Below, in pieces: positions 1 through 11,803 of a stretch of 64,000 nucleotides of DNA. Numbering within the stretch: position 1 is the first letter of the stretch; the number at the start of each line of letters is the position of its first letter. A program made the translations under genes and the position numbers. The stretch covers positions 9,246,243-9,310,242 of the forward strand of contig NC_049907.1 of NCBI RefSeq assembly GCF_001411555.2, given 5' to 3'. Source of the stretch: Juglans regia (taxonomy: Eukaryota; Streptophyta; Magnoliopsida; Fagales; Juglandaceae). The notes under the pieces were generated by a model. That model saw nothing but the letters and a program-made list of their open reading frames with translations, ran no database searches and was not told the origin of the DNA.

Positions 1-20
1 GTCTGCAACATTCGAGCCAT
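1..20 (-). CDS. Class III chitinase copy 1, 5' end only (partial)
   Basis: Reading the minus strand, an ATG at 20-18 opens MARMLQ, the same start as the intact chitinase at 46985-48250, and the sequence then leaves the window. The upstream DNA is also collinear with the promoters of the two complete copies. This is therefore the first seven codons of a third chitinase gene of the tandem array. Nothing can be said about whether its body is intact. Confidence 0.8.
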
Positions 21-230
21 CGTTGTGCTTTGCTGGCTTGGTGTTTGGATTCAGAATTAATGGTGAGTGAGCTCTACTTATAATTTTATAGGCATATTGG
101 AATACAGTAAAAAATGACTCTATTTTCTCCCAGTCAATACGTTTGAGGAAGAAGATTGTCAAGAAACCGTGTCAATCAAGAACGGTAGGACCATTAAACT
201 ACATAAAAAAATCCTGTGCAATAAAAATTG
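21..230 (-). promoter_or_regulatory. Promoter and 5'UTR of chitinase copy 1
   Basis: Aligned by eye with 21310-21510 upstream of chitinase copy 2, most bases match up to about 230. The TATA element, read on the minus strand at 82-74, is TATAAGTAG, against TATAAATAG in the other two copies. It lies about 55 bp upstream of the ATG. Homology stops near 230, so the distal promoter differs from that of copy 2. Confidence 0.65.
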
Positions 231-480
231 AAACGTTGAATAACTTACACTTCAAATGTATAGAAGAATTTTGAAGTGTTGAGCCTTTTCTAGTCCATCA
301 TTAAATTCCTCGATGGAATGTTTGAATGTTATTTAATAGATTCTGCAAATTAGTGCATGATCACAACATTTTGTACAAAATAACAAAAGAGCATTGGAGT
401 AGACCATTTCAATTTATTTATTTATTTTTTGTATAGAGTGGGTAATCAAAAATTTCCAGTATACATATTACATATAGATT
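231..480. other. Gene-free AT-rich spacer
   Basis: No open frame with recognisable content and no clear repeat is seen here. It lies between the chitinase copy 1 promoter and a LINE fragment and ends in a run of A residues. Confidence 0.5.
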
Positions 481-1038
481 AAAAAAAAAAAAAAGTCGGG
501 TCGGAATACCGAAACTACTGTCGAATCGGGTAATCGGTTAAATGGGTAACGACCAAATGGAACAGGCCTATTTTCGGGTTGGGTCGGGTTGGAGAACAAT
601 CCTAGGTGCAGTTATTAGAGATTGGGAAGGAAAAGTGTCAGCCACCCTTAGAATGCAACATGATTTGTTCCCTGATCCTTTAATAGCAGAAGCTTATGCT
701 ACACTTCGGGCATCCTTATTTTGCAAGTCCATTGGCTATCGAGACATCATCATGGAAGGGGACTCTTTGCAGGTTGTTTTAGGACTTACTCTTCTACAGA
801 CACCTTCACCTACAAAGGCCAGCTGATAGCAGACACAAGATCAACCCTCAACTCCTTTGCTTTTTGGTTACCAAGGCACATTGTAAGAGCAAACAATTCT
901 GTTGCTCATGCCTTAAGTAAGGATGCTCTTAGCATCAGTGGTTATACTACTTTTGATTTTGTCCCACATTGTATCCAAACTTTAGTTTAATTATTCTCAA
1001 TACAGGATATGTTTTCTTCAAAAAACAAAAAAAGTATG
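481..1038 (+). mobile_element. LINE 3' fragment with broken RNase H
   Basis: The translation from about 590 shows a plant RVT_3-type RNase H: GAVIRDWEGK, then AEAYATLRA, then MEGDSLQVV. After a frameshift near 800 it continues as ARNNSVAHAL-like sequence (ANNSVAHALSKDAL, about 890-930). The 3' end is A-rich (1015-1035), as expected of a 5'-truncated LINE tail. The reading frame is broken and no catalytic function is expected. A target-site duplication was not found. It abuts the left edge of tandem unit 1. Confidence 0.65.
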
Positions 1039-1484
1039 ATTTCTCTTCATATTCACTTCGGTGCACGTGTCACAATGCCGCTATTTCTGAAATATTATTA
1101 TATGATTTAATATCGCTTGCAATTTATGTTCACAGACAATGTAATGTCAAGTTGAACACGATTTGTTAAATTAAATGGATTAGATTTTCAAATCTTAATA
1201 CGATTCATTTAAATAATCGGTTGTGTCAATTTATCCTTTTTGATCAATTTAATAATTAATTAAAAATTGGTCAACACGACACGACACGACTCATTTTTAT
1301 TTGTTTCACTTAAATGGGTTAAACTAACCCGCATGACCCATTTGACTTGATTAACACAATTTCACATTAAAATTAAAATTTATATTTATTAGTAACCACA
1401 GTATCTCCAAAAAAATAATAAAACTACATATTAAAAAAATATCAATATGTTTCAGATTTTAACATACAATAAAATCAATATTGC

Positions 1485-1498
1485 AAGCCCAATAATAA
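1485..1498 (+). repeat. Target-site duplication, left (LINE 1499-3453)
   Basis: The 14-bp AAGCCCAATAATAA is repeated exactly at 3454-3467. The paralogous unit has it once, near 34125-34138, with no insert. Confidence 0.9.
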
Positions 1499-1754
1499 AT
1501 GTTTTGTGTAGTTTGCCAACTCATTTGTTAGCTGTTTTGGATGTGCCAAAGATTTTGTTGGGAAAGCTGAATTCTATTTTATCGGGATTCTTTTAGGGGG
1601 ATTATAAGAGAACATGGTGCTGGGAGGGATTGGTGTTAGAAGTTTTGAAGATATCCAAAAATCCTTGCACATGAAATTAGCTTGGAGAATTTTGTCTATA
1701 GAGAATTTATGGACAAAGTTTTTTAAGGCAAAATATTTTAGAAGAGATTAGTTT

Positions 1755-2705
1755 ATGGGAGCTTGGAGCAGGGGTACGGATTCCAGATTGTGGAAGTCCA
1801 TGTCCAAAGTATTCCCGGAAGTATTGGATAATTTGATTATTAAGGTTAGAGAAGGAAATATTTCCTTTTGGTTTGACAAATGGTTGTCGAATGGTCCTTT
1901 GGCTGTTTCGGTTGACGATGTGTTAAATCCAAAATTATTCCTTAAAGAGGTTTGGGTGGATAATACCTGGGATGTGCAGTTGTTAGAAAATTTAGTAAGA
2001 CATGCTATGGTTGATGAGATAAGAGCCACTATCCCTTGTGGTCGTCGAGGTGAAGACATGTGGGTTTGGAAGCCATCCATTGATGGACATTTTTCTACGG
2101 CCTCAGCATGGGAATTGATTAGATTGAAAGGGCCGAAACTGGAAGGAATGGAGTGGGTTTGGCATAATCTTCTACTGAAAAAAGCTTCAATTTTCATGTG
2201 GAAAGAAAAATTTAATTGCTTGCCTGTAGATGCACAGATTCAAGAAGTTGGTGTTCTTTTAGTATCAAGATGTAGTTGCTGTCAGATGGGTGCGTTTGAA
2301 GATAAGGAACATGTGTTGAACACAGGTGATATGGCTAATGCTTTATGGAAGAAGGAATCCCTTGAGTTGGGAGTAAATTATTTAGAATCATTAAACTGGT
2401 GGCAATGGATTATTTTTTGGTTTAGATGTGCGAGGAAGACTAGCCAAAAGGGGGTCATAATAGGTTTGTTGCCTATTTTGATCTCATGGAAACTTTGGAG
2501 ATGGAGATGTTTGGCTAGAATGGAAGGGAAAAAAGAATCAATTGAGAATGTGTGGATATCTATCAAGAAATGGCTGAGTTTAATTTCTGCAAAAATGAAA
2601 AGGGCTGGTTCGGCATCAAGGCTGGATGGGGAGATTCTGAAGGAACTTGGCATTCCTATAATTCATGCCAGTTGGCAGCGCCCAAAATTAATTTTTTTGG
2701 CATAA
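1755..2705 (+). pseudogene. LINE ORF2 C-terminal part, zf-RVT region
   Basis: The 316-residue frame holds the linker and zinc-binding region that follows reverse transcriptase in plant LINEs: an LWKSM-like start, FWFDKWLSNGPL, a WVWKPSIDGHFSTASAW block, MWKEKFNCLPV and a cysteine cluster SRCSCCQMG near residue 175. The normal upstream endonuclease and RT domains are missing, and the frame ends at a stop before RNase H resumes in another frame at 2728. It is a dead fragment of a mobile element. Confidence 0.8.
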
Positions 2706-2727
2706 GCCAAGAGCAGGATGGGTTAAA

Positions 2728-3198
2728 TTGAATGTAAATGGTGCTTGTAGGGGTAATCCAGGGAGTTGTGGACGAGGTGGTGTGGTTCATAATGATGAAG
2801 GGAAATTACTTGAGGCTTTTATAGTAAAATTTTCCAATGGTACCAACAATGAAGCAGAGCTTCGTGCTTTAATTCATGGTTTGAGAATTTGTAGGGAGCT
2901 TGGTTTACAAAAGGTGCATATAAAATGTGACTCTCTGTTAGTAGTGCAATGGTTGGAAAAATGTTTTTGTACAATGTGGTATTTATGGGACTATTGGGAG
3001 GACCTCATGGAAGTCATACAGATTTTTGAATACGATGTATCTCATCAGTTTCGTGAAAGAAATAAAGTGACAGACTTTTTGGCAAGATTGGGGGAGGATG
3101 GTATTAATTGTACATATAGGAATTCAAATGACTTGCCTTGTCCAGTGAGGGGATTGCTAAGAATGGACTATTTGGGACTCCCAAGTATTAGGGAATAA
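2728..3198 (+). pseudogene. LINE RNase H domain (RVT_3 type)
   Basis: A 156-residue frame with RNase H landmarks: NVNGACRGNPGSCGRGG at the start, NEAELRAL (catalytic Glu), KCDSLLVVQWL (catalytic Asp), and NKVTDFLARLG near the C-terminus. The first catalytic Asp, normally in a NxDGA context, reads Asn here (NVNGA), so activity is doubtful. The C-terminal MDYLGLPSIRE resembles the end of the LINE at 26069, showing that the two belong to related families. Confidence 0.8.
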
Positions 3199-3453
3199 TT
3201 GGGGGGTTTACGTTTGCATTTACCGTGACTGGGTTGGTTTACATGTAATTGGCTTGTTCTTCTTTATTATGTTTGGTTGCCACCGCTGGCAGATTGTACA
3301 GGAGTTCATGGTTGTTTTTTGTTTAATTGTTTTTGGATGGTTGGTTTGTTTTGAAGGTATTCATCTGTCTTAAGTGAGGGTTTTAGTAATAATATTGGGA
3401 AGAGGCCACTCTGGACATTGTGGTCTCGACTCTTTCTAAAAAAAAAAGGATAA

Positions 3454-3467
3454 AAGCCCAATAATAA
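3454..3467 (+). repeat. Target-site duplication, right (LINE 1499-3453)
   Basis: Exact second copy of AAGCCCAATAATAA. Downstream sequence resumes collinearity with unit 2 at about 34139. Confidence 0.9.
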
Positions 3468-3732
3468 CAAATATGAGCATAGGTCCAAAACTACAATCCC
3501 AACAATAAAAATATAAGCATATTGAAAAATACCAATAATACAATCCAACCATAATAAAATTATAATTTCGAAATAAAACTTAAACGAGTTATTGCGTATT
3601 GATTTGTTTATTATTTGTGTCTTAACGAGTCAACCTGCTTTGACCCGAATCCATTTATATCAAACGTAAACCTGCTAATTTCGTGTCGTACTTGTGTTGG
3701 GCTCACAGGTCATATCATATATTGTCGTCCTT

Positions 3733-6480
3733 ACTAGGGGTGAAAATCAAACTAGTTGGTTCGATTTTGGTCGAAAATGGAAACTGACCGACCAGAAACA
3801 TTACACCTCCAAAATCGACCAAACTGGCCATAGAGAGGGGAAAACTAGCTGGACTAGTTTCGGTCGGTTTTCAGCTGATTTAGCGGTTTGGAGGTTGGTT
3901 TGGGCCTATTTTAGGATTTTTGTTTACCCTATGTCCAGATTATTTTGGGCAGTTTCTTTGTTTTAAAAATCCTAATTTTATGCAGTGGGATTTTAAAGCC
4001 CATTTGTAATATTCGAGTTTCATTTTAATTTTAATATCATTTATAATGTTAGGTTAAAAAAAAAACAAATTAGAAATAGTAAAATAGTAACTAGTAAGTA
4101 CATATCCATATACTAGATAACTAAAAAATAAAAACAACTCCACTAAATATTTAATACACATTATAAATAAAAACAAATTTTCCTAAGTAACAATGAAATT
4201 AAAAAACCATAAGATAAATAAAATGGCAATGGTTCTTGTCATCTTGATTCTTCACTCTTTCTACTTCAGCATTCAATTTTCAATAGTTGTGATGTGTAAT
4301 TGTGCGCCCAACTCTATATAGAAACATAAATAAGAATAAAACATGAAATATTAGTGAATTTGGATGATTAAAAATACTAAGAATAAATTATCAAAACAAA
4401 TGAAAGTTGAATTATCAAAACATTACTCGATTCTACCAAGAAGCACACCACATCATCTATGGACACTAAAATATCATTATGTGTTGACGGATGTTTCAAC
4501 CAATTGTGAGCTCAATTAAGAGCCTCAACGGTTCTTGGAGCCAACGAACTCCGAAAATGATTAAGTACAAGACTTCTCACACTATATGTTGACTCGGATG
4601 CTATCGTGGAAATAGGCATGGCCAACAAGTCTCGTGCAATCTTTGAAAGTATAGGATAGTAATGCTTATTAATTTTCCAACAAATCAGCAAGCCAAAAGA
4701 TGGGTTGAGTGCCTCACAACCATTTGATAAATAACTGTCTCACACTCGACACCAACTATACAGCGTGAGTCTCATCATGATTTTCTACAAGTGGAAACTA
4801 AGAAGCCCTAACTTGCTACTTAGATCAAGCACAACTACAATCAATATCAACAAGTTCATCCCATCTAATGATTTTCATTCTCATGCTTGTGGTTATACTC
4901 ATCAAACAATTATTATCACTTTGGTTCAGCCTAATCAACTCTTTTTGGAGTTTATAAATCTCTAGAAAATTGGTATTGGCATTTACATATAAAGATGCAG
5001 AAAATCTCATAGTGGCATCATTTAACATTTCTAAAAATTTACAAGCACCTATATTGTCTCCCACTCCCCAGCTTTAGGAGGCCCCATGTGTCCATTACCA
5101 AAGTAAGAGGAAATTGTAATTCCCACTCTCTATTCAACCTAAAGCCTTATCAAACTTCTCAGTCGCCTCTAACATTGTGTAAGTTGAGTTCCAGCGAATT
5201 GGTACATCAAAAGACAACATTTTCTTACAATCAATTTTCTCTTTTTCTGCATATCTCTTAAACTTATCTAATCTTATAAGGGAGGAGTGCATATATCTAA
5301 CCATATCTCTAAACATTGTGATGGTTTCATTACACTCATCCAAACTCTCATTCACAAAAGGTTTAAAATACGAGTTCAACATCTCAAGTCCTTATACTTT
5401 CCCCCAACACATTCCCTATAAAAAACTACCTAAAATATGTAATTGCAGTATCATTTAAGCTAATATCAATAGTTACAATAATCATCCTAACATACCTCCT
5501 AATGGTATCTCCTTGATGGGTAGGGATTAAATCAAAACTAAGGATTTTTTTTGCAATTTCCAATCACTATAATTAGATTTTGTATTGATTTCTTTGTATT
5601 AATAGTCAATGAAATACTTATACCACCATCTTTAAACAATTTTTTGAGCTTTCCCTTTTCTAATGCAAAAGACTTCATAAAATCTCTTGCAAGTGTGATG
5701 CGATGTGGCACTTTAATTTGAGATTCAAGAGACCAACACAACTTCTTAAATCCTTGTCTTTCAACGATTCTAAATGCAACTCATATGTAATTGTGATGCC
5801 TGCAATTAACAATCTCACAGCTCTTCACTATATTTATGGGTTACAAGATTCCTCATTCTATTATCATCACTATCTCCAGCCCCCTCCTCGAGTGTTGCCT
5901 TACCCACCAATATTTTTTTATACCTATCCAAAGGCTCGCATTTATGAGAATTTTTGGGATATGACGAAAAATGATTTTGCATGGTTGAGGTTTTTCTTTG
6001 AGTGGCAAGCGTACATCTTATCACAATAATTACAATTAGCCTTAGGGTCATCTACATGACAACCATCCATCTTCGCAAAACGGTGCCAAACAACTAATGG
6101 ATTCTTCCCCGTCTGTATCTTAAGAAGTGGACAAGTACTAGTCCTAATGTTTAGATATCTCTCAAATCATCTTCTAAGTTAATAGTTAGATCGTTTGAAT
6201 CAAACATCAATTGAAGTTGACAAAAAATCCATCTAACATTTGAAATACATAAATAATTACAAAACATAAGAAAAAAAAAGAAAAAAAAAAGAAAACCACA
6301 TAACATATTTATACAGCAGTTAGTTTGCAACATGGCAAACATCACAAGTCTAAAACTCTAATCTAAATTTTAGTTCGCTCAGCTTTTCACAATTTACATC
6401 ATAACAATTTCACAATACAATTAGAACATAATAAATTAACAATAATAATTTTTTTCATGCAAAACAAATACTAAACTGAA
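3733..6480 (-). mobile_element. Decayed hAT DNA transposon, unit 1 copy
   Basis: A transposase of the BED-finger/RICESLEEPER kind is recognisable in pieces on the minus strand (4440-6051). The left edge is the hAT-like terminus TAGGGGTGAAAATCAAAC at about 3734, with subterminal ggttcgg-type repeats typical of plant hAT elements. The right terminus and the 8-bp target duplication were not found, so the right limit is a guess. The element is also present at 34395 in unit 2 and so predates the duplication. Confidence 0.7.
4440..6051 (-). pseudogene. hAT transposase pseudogene (unit 1)
   Basis: In minus-strand order, remnants of a BED zinc finger are seen near 6000-5900 (TSTMQNHFSSYPKNSHK; its usual cysteines are not intact). 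Next comes a central block with VPIRWNSTYTMLE (5150-5260), which is the conserved hAT RWNST motif, then a block MLNDATMRFSASLYVNAN (4950-5040). Last is the C-terminal dimerisation region around 4450-4650 ([23 protein letters not shown], read through frameshifts). Several stops and frameshifts separate the pieces, so no transposase can be made. Confidence 0.75.
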
Positions 6481-6600
6481 CATGTAGCACACTCAATGAC
6501 AAAAACTCTTCCCATTGGACCATGTCTGCATGCTCCAAGTACTCGTGTATAACCAATTGTTCCCCTGAACAGTTCATACCCTGAAAACAAAAGCATTCAG

Positions 6601-6887
6601 TCAAGCATTATAGTCTTCCTCAAGACAATTTATAAATGCTCTCTCTCGACCACACCCAGCCCCAAAAAAGACAACAGAGAATTCTCCGTTAAGTTTTTTG
6701 TTTGATGTAGAGAGAGAGAGAGAGATACAGAGAGAGAGAGGAAATGAGATAGTTAAAAATGGATGATGATTCCATCTCTGGCCTCCTTTGTCAAGAAAGT
6801 GAGACTTGTTCGGATGACGAGCTGGTAGAGGACCGTTCATTGAATTTACGATTTACGATGATGGTGAAGATGAGTACATGGACACGT
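6601..6887 (+). pseudogene. Cyclin D (CYCD5-like) N-terminal fragment, unit 1
   Basis: From ATG 6759 the plus strand reads MDDDSISGLLCQESETC, an acidic start carrying LLCQE. This fits the LxCxE retinoblastoma-binding motif placed near the N-terminus of plant D-type cyclins. A one-base loss near 6831 shifts the frame relative to the unit 2 copy. The upstream 6601-6758 looks like a natural 5'UTR rich in GA repeats. The coding part is cut at about 6887 by an old LTR and continues for a few codons at 9311. The cyclin box is absent. Family assignment rests on the motif and on the EDEY...EREIC..GFK pattern. Confidence 0.6.
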
Positions 6888-9310
6888 TGTGGCACCTAGC
6901 CCATGAGGCCAAGCCCGTTTAAGCCAACTCCTATTTAAGCCATTAGGCAAATTTAGCCCTTAAAGTTCAGTCACCCCCACTCAAGCTTCCCATGCGCCAA
7001 TGCCTCTCTTCCCCTTTCCCCTCAGTCAATTTCGCACGTTTCCCTTATTTTCCCTTACTCTGTGTGCCTCATGTCTTTCAACGGTTTGCTCTGTCTCCAT
7101 GACCACTCTCTCTTCCTCTCACTGAGCCTCACTTCTCCCCAGTTACTTCTATTTATCTCACTTCTTTATCTCTCTCTCTCTCTCACATTTATTTTTCTCA
7201 AATGGGAAGATATATATCCCTCTCGTAATTTTGACATCTCCAATGGTAAATCTAATTACCAAAATGCCCATACCCATTTATGATGTTTCCCAAAACACTC
7301 ATATAGTAGACTGGGTTTTGTGGGTTGGAGCTAGTTTTAAATGGGCTTGTTTTTCAATTAGGTTAGGTTTGAGTTTATTAAAATGAGCTTGATGTTTAAA
7401 TTGGGTTTGTGGTATTTTACTAGCGATTTTAAAAGAGCTTTATTTTATTGTATTAAGAAACTAATTTATTATTTTAATTTGGGCTGTGTCTAGTATTTTT
7501 AAATTAGGCATAATTTTACTTGGATAAATATATTAGTCCATAAACTGGATTTCACAGAAAATATTTAAAGGCTTTAATTATATTAATTAGTATTAATGTT
7601 ACAATTAGGTTTTGGTGGTAAATTGTAAGTGTTTAATCTTTTATTTTAAACACTTTAAGCCTATTATATGAAATAAATCTTTGATAGTTTTAAATTAGAT
7701 ATGATTAGTAGTTGACAATGATTTTTAATATAAGTATTATTGAGTATATTTTATGAACTACTATTGTTTAAGAAATTTATAATTTCCTACTACATTATAT
7801 GTTAGTAGTATTAAATTATGATTTCAATAATAGTTTATAAATATATGAGTTTTAAATATGATTAAGTTAATTTTTGAAATGGATTTAAGTTGTTTTGCCA
7901 TGTTTGATAAAATTAAGAATATATTTAATGATGATAATATTTATTAGATTTCTGGTAACTAAATAATTATTAAAGCTATTTTTGTAGTATGTATTAAGTA
8001 AATGGAGAATTTTAGTAAGTCATTTTAGAAATTTAGTAACGTTTAGTATTTCATATATGTGATAATTGATATTCGTTTGGCACAGTTGTGGAAAGATTAA
8101 AAAAAGATAAAAAAATCCAGGTAAGAGAGGTTCATATGCTAGACTTTACATAAAAAAAAAATGAATTGAAGTTGATTTGTGAAAAATTTGCATGTTTTGT
8201 TTGAAAAAGAACTGTGTGAAATCTTAGTTATGTGATTTGCATTACTCATGAAATCTATATAAAAGAGAAAATACTTTCTGGCATGACTGGTGTAAACATG
8301 AGCTAAAAGTTTAGCATTCTATTTTTGAACCATGCAAAAATAGTGAATATGAAATCTAAAAAATTGTGCTTGTTATATAAAGATGCTTCGAATCTGTTTT
8401 GGTTATATGAAAATGCTCTGAATTTGTTTTTGATATTGTGAAAATGATATGAACATGTTCAGTACTCTGTTTTGATATGATGTGGCATCTGAAAAACCTT
8501 TGGCATGACATTCTGATTCTGTATCTGATTCTGTTTATGGTTTTGATCCGATGGTTCTGGTTCTGTTATATGATTGATACCAATATCTCTAATATGAGTG
8601 CACCCACTTTAGAAACAAATTGATTTTTCTGCGTGGTCTTTTTTGTGTGCACACTCGGGGCTCTGAGAATGAATAAGGGAAAAATTCAGATTCTGATATT
8701 GCCTGGTTTTGCCACTGAGGATAGCACAACCCTACCACAAAGGTTAAACATGGTCTTTGATATGATATGATATGATTAGATGATGACGTTCAGTCATGTT
8801 ATGCCAAAGGGTTTTTTGAATATGAACAGTTTAAAATGTCAATCTAATGTTCTAATAACATGTTTTTTGGATCTGCATTCTGAAACTGAAAGGTTTTGTT
8901 CTACATTCTAAACTCTATGAAAAGGCTCATCTTTACATATTAGTATAGATTCTCTGCTTACTGAGTTGTTGATAACTTATTCCTTATCTCCACAACATTT
9001 TCAAATGTTTTGGATGTTCAACTAGAATCAAGACTAGAAAGCATGTATAAGGCTGTGTGAGTATAGTCAATTACGTACAAAGAGGGTACTTTGGTTATTG
9101 GAGAAATTTATTCAATAGCTTTGTTTTGCTCTGTCGACTTGGTATTTTGGAAGGTCGATGTTTATTTTGAGATTTTGTGGTATTTAGATTAATAATATTG
9201 AAGTAGTTGATTATCATTGAAAATTTGGAGTCTATAACTATATGGTTGAAACATAATTTGAAGTGATAAGAAGTAACTCTCCGACCCATTTGGGACTGAG
9301 ACATTGCGCA
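6888..9310 (+). mobile_element. Old solo-LTR-like element splitting the cyclin fragment (unit 1)
   Basis: The left edge TGTGGCACCTAGCCCA resembles the start of the younger LTR at 16645 (TGTAACACCCGGCCCA). The right edge GACTGAGACATTGCGCA resembles that LTR's end (GACCAGGGCGTTACA). Sequence from about 8110 to 9300 is clearly homologous to 18270-19480. No internal retrotransposon genes are present, so it looks like a solo LTR of a Ty3-type element. Flanking CACGT and CATTT could be a decayed 5-bp target duplication. It is shared with unit 2 (37532-40545). Confidence 0.65.
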
Positions 9311-9350
9311 CATTTGAGAGAGAAATTTGTTATGGGTTCAAAAGAAATTT
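9311..9350 (+). pseudogene. Cyclin D fragment, continuation after the LTR (unit 1)
   Basis: Directly after the LTR the plus strand reads FEREICYGFKRN. In CYCD5-type cyclins an ERE-x-C-x-GFK pattern follows the acidic EDEY segment, which is exactly where the left half stops. The sequence then turns into a chitinase-promoter-like stretch, so the cyclin copy ends here. Confidence 0.55.
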
Positions 9351-9490
9351 CTTAGGCATATGTAAACGGCTTTATTGTCTTCAAGTCAACATGTTTGTAT
9401 AAGAAGATTGCGGAGACACCAGGTCAAACTGGAAATGTTGTGACTAGTCACTCATCAAGGTGCAAATTGCAAGAGTTCTATTAAAACCTA
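9346..9490 (-). promoter_or_regulatory. Relic of chitinase promoter sequence (unit 1)
   Basis: This stretch (taggcatatg ... aagaagattg ... cactcatcaagg) is a diverged copy of sequence upstream of the chitinase genes and of the pseudogene promoter at 15735-15835. It is joined directly to the cyclin fragment and marks an old recombination joint. No gene is attached. Confidence 0.5.
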
Positions 9491-10056
9491 ATATCTCACA
9501 CACCCATATTTCTATGGAATTATACTTGTTCAATTATTTCATTTAATTAATGAATTATATTGGAACACAAAACCTACAAATTTCATAATGGCCAAAAATC
9601 TATTTAAGCATTGAGAGAGTTAAGTGTTCTCACTTGCATCATAATTGTACCTCTAGCAATCAGAAGACACTTAGAGGAAAGTTGATAGGGTAATCCTTTT
9701 ATCTTAGTCAAGTGAAATTCTCTATCAAGTTATAATGGAGACAGGTACGTTTTATAACTATTATTATTTAACGTCCTAGATCATAAAAAAAATAAAAAAA
9801 ACCTAATATTTCATTTTTCAATTAAAATAATTAACATGTGGTATCAGAGTGAAAGATTTTAGATATTCTATGTTCTTGATAAAATATAATATAGATTTAG
9901 TTTAATGAATTGTGTTTCAGTTTTACATGCACTACATGTGTTTCAGATATAAACTTCATGTGTTTATGAATTTGTGTATTGATCATATATGTGGTCTCTA
10001 CATGGTAGAGTTGGGGAGGTCTGGTTTGCTTTCAAGACTAAAATCCAAAACTATGA
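9491..10056. other. Gene-free spacer
   Basis: No recognisable coding sequence. It is AT-rich and collinear with 40731-41285 in unit 2. Short frames here show no family features. Confidence 0.5.
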
Positions 10057-10245
10057 AAACTTTGAAAACCTCTCATCTCATCATTACAACTTTCTAAAAT
10101 TTCCATACAAAATAAAAAAAAATAATTCAACTTTTTCAAATCTCAAAACAAAAATTATATTAAAAAATATATTCTAATAATATTTTATTTAAATTTTTAA
10201 CTTTAATCTTAACTTATCTCTTATCTTATCTCATCTCTGAAAATA
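10057..10245. mobile_element. MITE family A copy (unit 1)
   Basis: This shows the family core (CTCATCTCATCATTACAA, caattcaac-like middle, TCTCATCTCTGAAAA end) that recurs at 41290, 45323, 53268, 56888 and 59346. It is shared with unit 2, so this copy predates the duplication. The ends here are worn and no target duplication was fixed. Confidence 0.65.
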
Positions 10246-11305
10246 AAGAGGAAAGTGGTGGTCGTATGGGTCAAAATTCCCACATGTTGTTATGTTGTTA
10301 CGGTATGAGAACATTTATGTATGGAGTCTCGGTTCAAGTGAAAACAATGAGGAAAGAGCCGTCGTATGGGTCAATAGAGCGTAGCGTGAGGCTAGCCGTA
10401 GTGCCCTCGTCGGTGACCTGGGATGGGAAGCATCGTTGATAGGCTAGGAAGGCCCAAACAAGTGGTGGTTGTGCACCTGGCTTTTGTTTTCAAAAAAATA
10501 AAAAAGGTGATGACGGTGGAGGGAGCAGGCCATAAATCATATCATCGGCGCCTCCTATCTGGGATGAGTGGAGTTGCTGCATAGTAGCGGCATGGCAGCA
10601 AGGAAGTGAAATAAAAAGAAGAAAAGTGTTCTAGCGTTGGGAGGAGGCTCTCACTGACGTCTCTATAGCAGTGGTGCAAAGGACTGAAAGTCAAATAGCC
10701 ATGGTGGCGCAAGGAAAAAGAGAAGAATGAAAAAAGGGAGAAAAGAGGTGCACGTCTGCTCTAAGAGGAGGCTAGGGTTGCCTTGCTGGCGATGACCATG
10801 ATTGTGCTGGAATGGAGGTTGAAAATCTCAGTTGGGGCGGCGACATTGTGATGGTGAAGGGAAAAAAAAATTGGGTCAAGGTCACAGGTCTCGGGTAGAG
10901 TTTTAGACCCATTAGAACTTGGGCAAAGTTGGTGGTCTAAAAGCCCACACCAGCCTGTTAATAGTAAAACAAAAATAAGGAAAGAGTATACGGGCCTATG
11001 GGCCAGCAAAGTTTGGCCCAGCTTGCGAATTGAAAATAACAAAAGAAAAACAAAAGGTCGCGGCCCAGCACTATGGGTCCGGCTGTGACCAAAATGTAAA
11101 CCAAGAAAAGGATCACTGTGAGACCCGACCTGCACATCGACCCAGGTATTGAACCGGGTCACGCATTGGGTTGACAGATCAGATCCGATTTTGACTCGGA
11201 TCCAGCTGGTTTTATTATTATTATTTTAATATTATTTTTTCAAAATAAAAATATCAAAAAAATAAAAAAGAATTCTCTCTCAAAGCATCTCCTTTATTTT
11301 TTAAT
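10246..11305. other. Unclassified shared sequence, no gene
   Basis: A GC-richer block collinear with 41471-42486. A 133-residue minus-strand frame at 10761-11162 is not matched by an equally long frame in unit 2 and shows no family motif, so it is not called. Unit 2 lacks about 45 bp around 11117-11163. Confidence 0.4.
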
Positions 11306-11560
11306 AAATATATGAATTATTTGCAGTTGAATAATGGCTATTAGTTATAAAATATTTAAGTATTGTTTCTTTTGAATTTTAGCATGTGGTAGACCATATA
11401 AATATATGAATTATTTGGAGTTGGATTATGGCTATTAGTTATAAAATCTTAATTATTATTTCTTATGAATTCTATTGTATGGTAGGCTATATAAATGTAT
11501 GAATTATTTGGACTTGGAATATGACTGTTAGTTATAAAACTCTTAATTATTCTTAATTTG
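11306..11560. repeat. Tandem repeat, about 95 bp x 2.7 (unit 1)
   Basis: Three successive diverged units begin ATATATGAATTATTTG at about 11308, 11403 and 11498, each followed by a gttataaaa segment. The same array is at 42487-42745, so the expansion predates the segment duplication. Confidence 0.75.
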
Positions 11561-11803
11561 TACCAATATTAGAGAATGAATTGGTTGCCCAAAGGTATAA
11601 AACCTTATTGGATTTTGGATTGTAAATATATAACTTCATAATATCATGGGTAATAATGGAAAATGATTTGTTCAAAATCTGAGAAGATGTTGCTTGCCCA
11701 AAGGTAGAAAACCTTACTTGTTTTGAATAATTTAATCTGTGATCTAATTATTGATGAGGAGAGATCAATTTGTGTGTCAGAGTCCATTAACAAAAGAGGA
11801 ATT

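Larger units (their letters stand above)
1499..3453 (+). mobile_element. 5'-truncated LINE (plant L1 type), unit 1 only
   Basis: This is a 1955-bp insert between exact 14-bp direct repeats, ending in an A-rich tail (about 3437-3453). It keeps the C-terminal part of the reverse-transcriptase ORF in broken frames (1499-1750), the zf-RVT zinc-binding region (1755-2705) and an RNase H domain (2728-3198). Unit 2 has the uninterrupted target, so the insertion postdates the segment duplication or was lost precisely, which is unlikely. 5' truncation and variable-length target duplications are typical of LINE target-primed reverse transcription. Confidence 0.93.
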
